From the NCBI GenBank assembly GCA_003241215.1, contig QFOL01000114.1, positions 1-11,490 on the forward strand: a stretch of DNA of 11,490 nt, written 5' to 3'. Of this stretch, positions 1 through 6,487 are shown piece after piece (the stretch's first letter is position 1; each line of letters begins with the position of its first letter). The notes under the pieces were generated by a model. It was not told where the DNA came from. It made no database searches and saw only the letters and a list, made by a program, of their open reading frames with translations. Source of the stretch: Agrobacterium fabrum. Lineage in GTDB: Bacteria; Pseudomonadota; Alphaproteobacteria; Rhizobiales; Rhizobiaceae. Position numbers and translations under genes: made by a program.

Positions 1-313
1 CTCCGGCGCCTTCGGCACGCCTTTCGATGCAAGGCTCTTCAACGAAAAGAACGTCTTCACTCTCGTGGCGCAACATGTCGCCGAAAGCCAGGATTTGCCC
101 GCCACCTATCTGACCGTCGGCGACGATGACGGCTTCTTCCTCTGGCGCGGCGCCATCGCCCTGCATGAGACGCTGCAAGCCGACAAGCGCACATCCGAGC
201 TGCGGGTGACCGATGGCGATCACGTCTGGTCGGTGTGGAAGGTCTCGATTATCGACGCGCTGAAGTTCATCGATGGGGAATGGGACAAGGCTGCCGACAA
301 AGCCAAGGATTGA
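1..313 (+). CDS. Alpha/beta-hydrolase esterase, C-terminal fragment
   Basis: The reading frame is open from the window edge (first full codon at base 2) to a TGA at 311-313, so only the last ~103 residues are present and the start lies outside. The fragment reads like the C-terminal part of an esterase D / S-formylglutathione-hydrolase-like alpha/beta hydrolase. A GDDDGFFLW stretch after a beta strand would carry the catalytic Asp. GDHVWSVWK near the end has the His followed by an aromatic and Trp, as is typical of this family. The nucleophile elbow is not visible. The substrate cannot be told from this part. The gene converges on the DUF1801 gene, with 35 nt between stops. The fold assignment is from motif spacing only. 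Confidence 0.6.
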   Translation, partial: SGAFGTPFDARLFNEKNVFTLVAQHVAESQDLPATYLTVGDDDGFFLWRGAIALHETLQADKRTSELRVTDGDHVWSVWKVSIIDALKFIDGEWDKAADKAKD

Positions 314-348
314 GGCGTGGGCCTCTTTCTCGTCGCCGGATAGATGCA

Positions 349-774
349 TTACTTTCCGGCCCGCTTTTTCCCGCTCTTCCCCACCGCATTTAACGCCACC
401 GCCGCCCGGATCAGCGCCGCCAGCGCCTCCTCATCCACGACATCCCCCTCGTGAAAATCAATCGCCCGCCGCATATTGCCCTCAAGGCTCGAATTGAACA
501 GGCCCGCCGGGTCCTCCAGCGAGGCTCCCTTGGCAAATGTCATCTTCACCGCGCTTTTGTAGGTTTCGCCGGTGCAGAGGATGCCCGCATGCGACCAGAC
601 CGGAACGCCGCGCCATTTCACCTCTTCCACCACCTCCGGATCGGCCTTCCTGATCACCGCACGAATATGCGCGAGCGTCTCACCGCGCCAGTCGTCGAGC
701 TCCGCGATCTTCCGGTCGATGAAGTCCGATGGTGCGATCTCCTCCGCATCTTTCGTCACCGTGTTTTTCGCCAT
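349..774 (-). CDS. DUF1801 (YdhG-like) domain protein
   Basis: This encodes 141 residues starting MAKNTVTKDA. The start at 774 is chosen because a strong Shine-Dalgarno, GGGAGGA, lies just upstream on the minus strand. The frame stays open upstream to about 900, but those codons lack a comparable ribosome site. The pattern ADPEVVEEVKWRGVPVW, followed by a segment with Cys, a Lys-rich strand (SAVKMTFAKGA) and then LEDPAGLFN, is the usual layout of the DUF1801 family. These are small soluble proteins with a fold related to frataxin-like or YdhG proteins and no agreed biochemical role. The C-terminus ends in a basic tail (KSGKKRAGK). There is no signal peptide or membrane helix, so it is probably cytoplasmic. 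It is divergent from the PRC-barrel gene, and the 140-nt gap should hold both promoters. The function is unknown; the family call is fairly secure. Confidence 0.8.
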   Translation of the reverse strand: MAKNTVTKDAEEIAPSDFIDRKIAELDDWRGETLAHIRAVIRKADPEVVEEVKWRGVPVWSHAGILCTGETYKSAVKMTFAKGASLEDPAGLFNSSLEGNMRRAIDFHEGDVVDEEALAALIRAAVALNAVGKSGKKRAGK

Positions 775-914
775 GGCATCCTCCCGATTTCGACACACGC
801 CTGTTCCTTTTTCAGCATAGACGAAATTTTCCTGTCCTCCCATGAGGAACCAAATCCGCCTCCCGTCGTTTCCTCCCCGAACGCAACGTTCAGCATACAA
901 AGGGAAGAAACATC

Positions 915-1370
915 ATGAAAATCAAGGTCATCGCCCTCGCTGCGGCAGCAGCGCTCTCCTCTTCCGTGGCTTTTGCCCAGACGGCCACTACTGCTCCTGC
1001 TGCCGGCGCGGACGCCACTTTGTCCGGCCCCGGCATTACCATGGGCACCAAGGCCAGCGGCCCGCTGAAGTTCGTCAATGTCCAGAAGACCGATCTCACC
1101 GCCTCCCAGCTCGATGGCATGGACATCTACAACACCCAGAACGAAAACATCGGCGAAATCGAGGATGTTGTCATCGGCGACGGCAAGTCGGTGATCGGCC
1201 TTGTGGCCAGCGTCGGCGGTTTCCTCGGCATCGACAAGAGCTATGTGGTGCTCGACCCGGCTTCCGTCGCTGTTCACAACGACAACGGCACCTGGAAGGC
1301 CTATGTCGACACCACCAAGGAAGCGCTTCAGAACGCTCCGAAGCTCGATTACGACAAGCTGGACGACTGA
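915..1370 (+). CDS. Secreted PRC-barrel domain protein
   Basis: This encodes 151 residues. The N-terminus is a standard Sec signal peptide: MKIK, then an Ala-rich hydrophobic core, with likely cleavage after AFA at residues 19-21. A low-complexity Ala/Thr linker (22-35) follows. Residues ~56-125 fit a PRC barrel: LTASQLDGMDIYN, then NENIGEIEDVVIGDGKSVIG, then a beta-rich stretch with GIDKSYVVLD. PRC barrels occur in RimM, photosynthetic reaction-centre subunit H and many small exported alphaproteobacterial proteins of unknown role, often linked to envelope or stress responses. The mature protein is presumably periplasmic. The ATG at 915 follows the purine-rich AGGGAAGAAA at a suitable distance. 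It looks monocistronic, since a strong intrinsic terminator begins 27 nt after the stop. Domain and export are well supported; no ligand or partner can be named. Confidence 0.85.
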   Translation: MKIKVIALAAAAALSSSVAFAQTATTAPAAGADATLSGPGITMGTKASGPLKFVNVQKTDLTASQLDGMDIYNTQNENIGEIEDVVIGDGKSVIGLVASVGGFLGIDKSYVVLDPASVAVHNDNGTWKAYVDTTKEALQNAPKLDYDKLDD

Positions 1371-1396
1371 TTACCCCTGCAGTCCGTAAGCTTGTC

Positions 1397-1423
1397 CCCC
1401 CGCGCCCTGTCGCGGGGGTTTTC
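1397..1423 (+). terminator. Rho-independent terminator of PRC-barrel gene
   Basis: A perfect 8-bp GC-rich stem pairs CCCCCGCG (1397-1404) with CGCGGGGG (1411-1418) around a 6-nt loop. It is followed directly by TTTTC. It lies 27 nt past the PRC-barrel stop codon and points the same way, which is a textbook intrinsic terminator arrangement. Confidence 0.85.
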
Positions 1424-1469
1424 ATGTGGGCGCCCTAAGGGAAAACCCGGCACTCCCGGCCGGATGGCA

Positions 1470-1499
1470 CTTGCCTGAGGGCGCGCCTCTCGCCTATCT
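1470..1499 (+). promoter_or_regulatory. Candidate housekeeping promoter for DUF922 gene
   Basis: CTTGCC (1470-1475) and CTATCT (1494-1499), separated by 18 nt, resemble the alphaproteobacterial sigma-70 pattern CTTGAC-N17-CTATAT. A transcript would start near 1506 and give a leader of about 20 nt, which contains the AAGGA ribosome site at 1517-1521. This is inferred from sequence likeness alone. Confidence 0.4.
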
Positions 1500-1528
1500 T
1501 CGGCGCGCAAATCACCAAGGATCGCTGC

Positions 1529-2137
1529 GTGCCCGCCAATAGCCTCTTTTCCTTTGCCATCAGCACCGCCATCACGCTCAGCGCCCTGCCGCTGTCAGCG
1601 CAGGCGGCCGACTGGAAACCGGCCGAGCAGATAAAAACCTATGCCATCAGCGGCAATACGGGCGGTGCGCTTTATCAATCGATTGGTGAGCGCGGTCCGA
1701 CCGCCGGCGTGCAGGCCATTGCCCACACCACCTTCAAGCTGACATGGCGGCGGGATTACCGTCCGCAGCCGGATGGCGCCTGCGTGCTGGCCACCGCGAG
1801 GCCCAATCTCACCATCATCTACACCTGGCCGAAAGCGCCGGCCAATCTGCCGCCCGCCGTCGCCGCCAGCTGGAGGACCTTCATTTCCGGCGTGGAAACC
1901 CATGAACGCGTCCATGGTGACCATATTCTCGACATGGTGAAAAAGATCGAGGCCTTCAGCACCGGCCTGAGGGCGGAGAACGATCCCAAATGCCAGAAGG
2001 TACGCGCCGTTCTGCAGCAGCGTCTGGGTGAACTTTCCAACGAGCAGCGCCAGCGCGGCCGCGATTTCGACCGGGACGAGCTTTCCCCCGGCGGACGGGT
2101 GCATCAGCTCATCCTCGCCCTCGCCAACGGCCCCTGA
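1529..2137 (+). CDS. DUF922 predicted secreted Zn-dependent protease
   Basis: This encodes 202 residues from a GTG start. AAGGA at 1517-1521 lies 7 nt upstream and fixes the start. The N-terminus is a hydrophobic export signal with likely cleavage after AQA (residues 24-26), although its n-region carries no Lys or Arg, which is unusual. The mature part (YAISGNTGGALYQSIGERGP, then TTFKLTWRRDY) matches the DUF922 family, listed in COGs as a predicted secreted Zn-dependent protease. Residues 125-132 read HERVHGDH: an HExxH zinc-binding/catalytic motif with a further His three residues later. Two cysteines (85 and 155) could form a disulfide in the periplasm. The C-terminal ~50 residues are charged and probably helical. 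It converges on the J-domain gene with 8 nt between stops. Protease activity is predicted from the motif; the substrate is unknown. Confidence 0.8.
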   Translation: MPANSLFSFAISTAITLSALPLSAQAADWKPAEQIKTYAISGNTGGALYQSIGERGPTAGVQAIAHTTFKLTWRRDYRPQPDGACVLATARPNLTIIYTWPKAPANLPPAVAASWRTFISGVETHERVHGDHILDMVKKIEAFSTGLRAENDPKCQKVRAVLQQRLGELSNEQRQRGRDFDRDELSPGGRVHQLILALANGP

Positions 2138-2145
2138 ACGGCCGC

Positions 2146-2748
2146 CTATTCCGCCGCCTCGCCTTTCAGCAAGGGCTCGGCCAAGGTCACGCTTTCGAGC
2201 TCGTAGGAATAACCTTCGAGCATCGTATAGGCCTGTTCGATCGCCTCGATCTGGGCTTCGGCATTACGGATGGCTTCGGCGATGGACTGGCTGCGGGCGC
2301 GCAGCATGGAACTCAGCACATCGGTTTCCGGCTTGCGGCCAAGACGGTCCATATGTTTGCGAACCCGCGTGCGATGCCGTTCCAGCTCGAGAATATGGAA
2401 ACGGCTTTTCAGAATATCGTCGGTCAGCTTGCGGCGCATGGCGGCCACGGGGTCGAAACTGCCGGGTTCGCGTTCGTCCAGAATGAATTCATTCACCAGC
2501 GTTTCCAGCATCAGCAGGCCCTTGAGGTCCTTGGCGTCGGCAAGCTGCGGGTCATAACCGGTATCGTCGAATACCTTACGGCGCACCGGATCCTTCAGCA
2601 GCTCATAGGCCGTCTGCAGGCGCGCGAATTGCTCGGCGTCGCCGCCGCTATCGGGATGCGCGGCCTTGGCCACCTTGCGGTAGGCCGACTTGATCGCCGC
2701 CTCGTCGGCATCGCGCTCCACGCCAAGCAAAACATAGGGATCAATCAC
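2146..2748 (-). CDS. J-domain (DnaJ-like) co-chaperone
   Basis: This encodes 200 residues from a GTG start, with GAAGG 7 nt upstream on the minus strand. Residues 1-70 form a J domain: DPYVLLGVERDADEAAIKSA is helix I into II, the invariant HPD tripeptide is at residues 31-33 in KAAHPDSGGD, and helices III-IV run to KDPVRRKVFDDTGYDP. J domains stimulate the ATPase of Hsp70 (DnaK). The Gly/Phe region, zinc-finger and substrate-binding domains of full DnaJ are absent. Instead residues ~75-185 are charged and probably helical, with coiled-coil potential. It is therefore a small specialised J-protein that likely directs DnaK to a particular client, and not DnaJ itself. No membrane segment is visible, so it should be cytoplasmic. 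The client is unknown. Confidence 0.85.
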   Translation of the reverse strand: MIDPYVLLGVERDADEAAIKSAYRKVAKAAHPDSGGDAEQFARLQTAYELLKDPVRRKVFDDTGYDPQLADAKDLKGLLMLETLVNEFILDEREPGSFDPVAAMRRKLTDDILKSRFHILELERHRTRVRKHMDRLGRKPETDVLSSMLRARSQSIAEAIRNAEAQIEAIEQAYTMLEGYSYELESVTLAEPLLKGEAAE

Positions 2749-3144
2749 AAAAACACCTTCAAACGCAAACTGTTACCCGCATGCCCAACACCGCTCCCGT
2801 CTGGCACGCGGGCGGATCATAGGCCAATTCCGCCCGGCGCGGCACCCCGCCCCGGCGGTTAAACCGGCAAAGCCCACACAAAGCCTCGCGGCGCGCCGCA
2901 TCGGAGCGGGCGAAAAAGCCCTTGATGCCGAAATTTGTCGGACCCAAGGCGACTATAGTGACGGGCGGGACAAAATTGTGGAAAGCGGCGGCAAAAAACA
3001 CCGCAAGGCTCGATACCGCGCCTGCCGCAGCCGGTCGGAAAACATCACGGGCGGAGGCGTAACCGGCGCGTTTTCAGGGGGTTATGGTGGAAACGCGTCA
3101 ACGGGTGTAAGCTCGGCTTTTGGATCCGAAGGGAGGACGATCCG
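2749..3144. other. 396-nt intergenic gap between divergent genes
   Basis: No convincing gene is seen. The stretch separates the minus-strand J-domain gene from the plus-strand NTF2-like gene and should contain both promoters. Possible -10 elements are CTATGA read on the minus strand (2817-2822) and CTATAG on the plus strand (2953-2958), but neither has a good -35 at the right distance. A perfect 12-bp palindrome, GCGGCGCGCCGC, lies at 2888-2899. Short frames on either strand have no ribosome site and a composition like translated non-coding DNA. Confidence 0.5.
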
Positions 3145-3498
3145 ATGCCGCAAACGATTACCCAGACCGTCACGGATTATGTCCATGCCATGGCCTATGC
3201 GGATGAGAGCCTGATGCGGGATGTTTTCGACCCGCGCGCCAGCATCGTCGGAACCTTCGAAGGCGAAATCGAATGGCTGTCCCTGGAGGACTTTGTCGAC
3301 CAGATGCGCAAAAGCGAACGCGGCCTGCCCGATCACGATCCCGCTTTCGAAATCATGGGCATCGACAAGGAGGGTGACAGCGCCTCGGTGAAGCTGACGA
3401 CCCGTTTCGACGGTATGGATTTTTACGAATATCTGTCCCTGCTGGAGCGCGACGGCAACTGGTCCATCGTGCACAAGCTTTATCACATAAAGCCATAG
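3145..3498 (+). CDS. Small NTF2-like (SnoaL/lumazine-binding-type) protein
   Basis: This encodes 117 residues. The ATG at 3145 is set by a strong GGGAGGA (3131-3137) 7 nt upstream. The order of elements is that of the NTF2-like cone fold: an N-terminal helix (TDYVHAMAYADESLMRDVFD), a strand with GTFEGEIEWLSLEDFVDQMR, a central strand containing FEIMGIDKEGDSASVKLTTR, and a final strand pair ending in GNWSIVHKLYHIKP. Members include enzymes, immunity proteins and proteins of unknown role, and no catalytic residue set can be recognised here. It has no signal peptide and is probably cytoplasmic. The gene appears to stand alone between a long upstream gap and the converging membrane-protein gene. 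Fold call is good; function unknown. Confidence 0.75.
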   Translation: MPQTITQTVTDYVHAMAYADESLMRDVFDPRASIVGTFEGEIEWLSLEDFVDQMRKSERGLPDHDPAFEIMGIDKEGDSASVKLTTRFDGMDFYEYLSLLERDGNWSIVHKLYHIKP

Positions 3499-3554
3499 GC
3501 ATTATCGAAACCGCCACCCCGCTTTGTGCGCTTGTGCGTTTCACTCGCAGCCCG

Positions 3555-3575
3555 GGCCGGCGATCCGGTTATTTT
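3555..3575 (+). terminator. Possible weak terminator after NTF2-like gene
   Basis: GGCCGG (3555-3560) can pair with CCGGTT (3565-3570), using two G-U pairs, around a CGAT loop. ATTTT follows. It lies in the short gap between two converging genes. The stem is short, so this is tentative. Confidence 0.3.
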
Positions 3576-3588
3576 GCCGCTGGAGGAG

Positions 3589-4158
3589 CTAGAACAGGTC
3601 GCTGTAGATCGCCGTTATCCAGAGCGCGTTCAAGAAGAGCCAGACGACACCGAGCCACATGATTTTGCGGCTGTTATCGGTTCTCATCGCCACGACAGCG
3701 ATAAGCAGACCGCCGGCTATCCTTGCCAGATACCATGACCCGAGCTGTTCGAAGTGCTCTTTCCCCTTGATGTAGGTGTCCATCAGATCGAAGACGAACG
3801 AGGCGGCAAACAGGGCAAAAAACGCATGCCGCCGGCGCACGAAAAAACTTTCCCGTTCGGACGACTCCTGAATGTGATCGGGATAAAGCAGCGTCGACAT
3901 CAGGAAGAAAAGCGAGGTGTAAACGAGAACGAAGATGTAAATCCAGAAATTCCAGTTGTGGATCAGCCGTAAGGCGAACTCCCACCACCAGAAGTGGATC
4001 GCTCCGAGAAGCAGGACAAGCGACCAGACGATCTGCGCGTGCATGCGGTCAGTCTTCTGCGGCTCCTGCAGCCTTCTGGAAAGGCCGGACAGCACTCTGG
4101 TGATCGCCAGGCCGAGAATGAGGCTTACCAATATCCGCAAATGACCATATGCATCCAT
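3589..4158 (-). CDS. Six-helix integral membrane protein of unknown function
   Basis: This encodes 189 residues starting MDAYGHLRIL. I do not recognise the family. Hydrophobic segments fall at roughly residues 8-28, 42-62, 70-92, 109-130, 142-158 and 166-186, giving about six membrane helices and little soluble mass. Charged, mainly basic loops (SRRLQEPQKTDR, VRRRH, RTDNSRK) separate them. The second helix contains the aromatic cluster HFWWWE and the fourth contains Asp residues (FVFDLMDTYIKG). The Shine-Dalgarno upstream of the chosen ATG is poor, so the start is less certain, but the first helix begins soon after it. It is minus-strand, converges on the NTF2-like gene, and has no obvious operon partner. 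It could be a small inner-membrane sensor or transporter-like protein; no role is claimed. Confidence 0.7.
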   Translation of the reverse strand: MDAYGHLRILVSLILGLAITRVLSGLSRRLQEPQKTDRMHAQIVWSLVLLLGAIHFWWWEFALRLIHNWNFWIYIFVLVYTSLFFLMSTLLYPDHIQESSERESFFVRRRHAFFALFAASFVFDLMDTYIKGKEHFEQLGSWYLARIAGGLLIAVVAMRTDNSRKIMWLGVVWLFLNALWITAIYSDLF

Positions 4159-4430
4159 TGGAAGCGCCCGCTATCGTTCAACCCGTCCGCTGAACAATAT
4201 GCTTAAACCCAAGGACTTTACAACTCTGGCGGATACCGCGCTTTTCCCGATCTCGCCTTGTGGTGGACCAAACCACTTCCCTGATATGGAAACCCTGCGG
4301 TGGGCTGGTCAGAACCAAGAACTCCGGCTTGGTCGGGGTTCAACCGCTCGCAGCAACGGACCCAAAGCGCCGCGCTTCGCGCAGTGCATCATTCAACCGA
4401 ATAAATTCGCCATTAAGTGATTGATTTTAC
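4159..4430. other. Unassigned stretch between membrane gene and tRNA-Thr
   Basis: This is 272 nt lying 3' of the minus-strand tRNA and upstream of the membrane-protein gene. A 73-codon frame at 4199-4420 (+) exists, but its translation is not recognisable and no clear ribosome site precedes it. A hairpin ACCAAG (4315-4320) / CTTGGT is present with an 8-nt loop. No integrase, repeat of the tRNA end, or T-tailed terminator is evident. Confidence 0.4.
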
Positions 4431-4506
<76 letters not shown>

Positions 4507-4538
4507 AAGCCAGTGCCTTGCCAACTATCAGATTCTGA

Positions 4539-4566
4539 CTTGGTGTAAAGTAAAAACTAGCTATAT
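4539..4566 (+). promoter_or_regulatory. Candidate promoter for the diguanylate cyclase gene
   Basis: CTTGGT (4539-4544) and CTATAT (4561-4566), with 16 nt between, fit the alphaproteobacterial CTTGAC/CTATAT pattern; the -10 is a perfect match. Transcription would begin near 4573 and leave a leader of about 130 nt that includes a 9-bp direct repeat and two hairpins. It is predicted from likeness only. Confidence 0.4.
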
Positions 4567-4572
4567 CGCTTT

Positions 4573-4630
4573 GGCAGGGCGCTTTTCCACATAGTGGACC
4601 CAGCGAGGTCGGCAGGGCGGCGATTGCCGC
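4573..4630 (+). repeat. Direct repeat and hairpins upstream of GGDEF gene
   Basis: The 9-mer GGCAGGGCG occurs at 4573-4581 and again at 4611-4619. Between the copies lies the hairpin TCCAC-ATA-GTGGA (4586-4598). Overlapping the end of the second copy is GCGGC-GATT-GCCGC (4617-4630). All are perfect matches. They fall in the probable 5' leader of the diguanylate cyclase gene. This could be an operator or a leader structure; no known riboswitch class is recognised. Confidence 0.4.
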
Positions 4631-4700
4631 AAAAGGCCCGGAAAATAAGCGAAGTATTTACGCAGCGCCGTTAAAATGGCGATGAAACATAACCATTCCA

Positions 4701-6458
4701 GTGAGAACAACTCTTCAGATGCGCGCGAGCATACAGAAAGTCCAGCTGACAGGCACGATCATCATCGCCGTAAGCTCTATCCTGCTGGCGACCCTTGCCG
4801 CGCTGCCCAGCGTCTACAATTATCTGCGTTATCGCACCAATGCGGCGCAGCTCACCCGCTTCGAAACCGCTCTCCAGTCCGCATGGCTGGTCTCGGCCGA
4901 GCGCGGGCCCGCCAACAATCTGATGGGCGCCTCCGTGCCGGATGCAAGGCTGGTCGAGGGGCTTGCCACCGCACGCAAGGCAACGGACGACAAGCTGTCG
5001 GAACTGGAGAGATACTTCACCGACGATATCAAGACACAGCCTGAACTGGCGGCGTCACTTGCTGAAACCCGCCAGAGGCTCAGGCAATCACGGGAGCTGG
5101 TCGATCAGGTTGTCGCGCTCCCCCCTGACGTACGCAACCACGGCCCAATGTCCAACGCGATTTCATCGATGTTCAAGGCGGCGGACAGCGTCAACATGCT
5201 GCGCGGCAGGGCGGCGCGCGCCATCATCAAGGTAACGCCCGATGTGGCGATCGACATCGCGCTGACAGGCACCGCCGGCATCATGCGGGACAGGATCGGC
5301 CGCCTCGGTTCCTATGTGATCATGAGCCTCAATGCGAACAGGCAGGAAAAACTCGGTTATCGCGCCAAATTCGACACCGAGATGCAGGGGCTGATGTCAC
5401 TGAAAGCGTCGCTGATCAACTATACCGCCGCCTATCTGTCGACACCGCAACTGGACGGAGCGCTGCGCAACCTCGAAACCTATTATTTCGGCCAGGCGCT
5501 GCGTTATGCGCAGAATACCATCGTGATGGCCCAGCCGTCCGCTCAGCCGAGCGCTCTTGAATTCTCCAGGAACTATATAGCCGGTATGCGTTCGTCCGAT
5601 ACGTTACGCGACCTTATCCTGTCCGAAACGCGTGCGCGGATCGAAAAGAGAAAGCAGGAGGCGCTGATCTACGGTGCAACATCCCTCCTCCTCGCGGGCA
5701 TCGCGGTCTTGGTGCTGTTGCGACTGACATCCGTTTACAAGACCGCGCTGTTCCGGCCCATGCAATCCGTCCAGGCGCAGATCGCCGCCATTGCCGCCGG
5801 TGATCTTTCCGAGGGCAAGCATGCGGACAAGGTGGCCCCGGAAGTGAAGAAAATGTTCGAGGAGCTGGATTTCCTGCGCGAGCAGCTTCGTCAAAAGGGA
5901 GAAATGGAGAAGCAGCAGCGCGCCCTGGCCGAGCAGCTCCGCACCCTGTCCGAAACCGATGCGCTGACAGGCGTCTTCAACCGCCGCGCGTTGGAAAAGG
6001 CTGTTCGCGCCTTGCTGACCGGCGACGAACAATATCACGCACTCGGCGTGATGATCATCGATATCGACCATTTCAAGTCGATCAACGACCGACACGGCCA
6101 TGCCATGGGCGACCTTGCGCTGCAAAAGACGGCGAACCTTCTAAGGAGCGCGTTGCGCAAGGGCGACATTCTGGCACGATATGGTGGCGAAGAATTCGTC
6201 GTCGTGCTGCAGGATGTCAGCCACGCCACGGCCACGGCCACCGCCGACCGTCTTCGCCGCCTGATCGAAGCCCAGACCATCGATGAGCAGAGCGGCCTGT
6301 CGCTCACCGCCAGTTTCGGCGTGGTCTGGCAGGAAGTGCGGGCCATCACCAGCTGGGAAGAGTTGATCGCCATCGCCGATGACCGGCTTTACGAGGCCAA
6401 GCGTGCGGGCCGCAACCGGGTCTGGGCAACCTATTTCCCCAAGGCCGCGAACGGCTGA
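4701..6458 (+). CDS. Membrane-bound diguanylate cyclase (HAMP-like linker, GGEEF)
   Basis: This encodes up to 585 residues. It should make cyclic di-GMP from two GTP at the inner membrane, the signal that favours attachment and biofilm over motility. TM1 is at residues 16-38 and TM2 at 322-340. Between them is a ~280-residue, mostly helical periplasmic region that matches no sensor domain I know. Residues ~345-400 look like a HAMP linker (IAAIAAGDLSEG), followed by a coiled coil. The catalytic domain begins at D420 (DALTGVFNRR), contains IDIDHFKSINDRHGHAMGD, and has the active-site GGEEF at 495-499. The product-inhibition site RxxD is intact (R486-D489, five residues before GGEEF). The start could be the GTG at 4701 or the ATG at 4719; neither has a strong ribosome site, and an in-frame stop at 4683 bars anything much earlier. 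It converges on the hydrolase gene with 29 nt between. Confidence 0.9.
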   Translation: MRTTLQMRASIQKVQLTGTIIIAVSSILLATLAALPSVYNYLRYRTNAAQLTRFETALQSAWLVSAERGPANNLMGASVPDARLVEGLATARKATDDKLSELERYFTDDIKTQPELAASLAETRQRLRQSRELVDQVVALPPDVRNHGPMSNAISSMFKAADSVNMLRGRAARAIIKVTPDVAIDIALTGTAGIMRDRIGRLGSYVIMSLNANRQEKLGYRAKFDTEMQGLMSLKASLINYTAAYLSTPQLDGALRNLETYYFGQALRYAQNTIVMAQPSAQPSALEFSRNYIAGMRSSDTLRDLILSETRARIEKRKQEALIYGATSLLLAGIAVLVLLRLTSVYKTALFRPMQSVQAQIAAIAAGDLSEGKHADKVAPEVKKMFEELDFLREQLRQKGEMEKQQRALAEQLRTLSETDALTGVFNRRALEKAVRALLTGDEQYHALGVMIIDIDHFKSINDRHGHAMGDLALQKTANLLRSALRKGDILARYGGEEFVVVLQDVSHATATATADRLRRLIEAQTIDEQSGLSLTASFGVVWQEVRAITSWEELIAIADDRLYEAKRAGRNRVWATYFPKAANG

Positions 6459-6487
6459 GTGACCCGCCGGCGACGGTGATGCGCCGC

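Noticed and set aside
775..900. N-terminal extension of the DUF1801 gene up to about 900
   Set aside because: The frame is open, but the strong GGGAGGA sits right before the internal ATG at 774, and the added residues do not look like part of the domain.
4337..4347. Possible duplicated tRNA end (attachment site) near the T-arm-like GGGGTTCAACC
   Set aside because: The likeness to the tRNA-Thr 3' end is short and gapped, and no integrase or island boundary is present.
4373..4393. Possible tRNA terminator from the AAGCG/CGCTT stem downstream of the tRNA
   Set aside because: The stem is only about 5 bp and no run of T follows on the minus strand.
4567..4700. c-di-GMP riboswitch in the leader of the diguanylate cyclase gene
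   Set aside because: The hairpins present do not match the conserved core of the known c-di-GMP riboswitch classes.
6459..6487. Bidirectional terminator between the two converging genes
   Set aside because: A CGGCG/CGCCG pairing is possible, but the loop is long and neither strand has a T-run.
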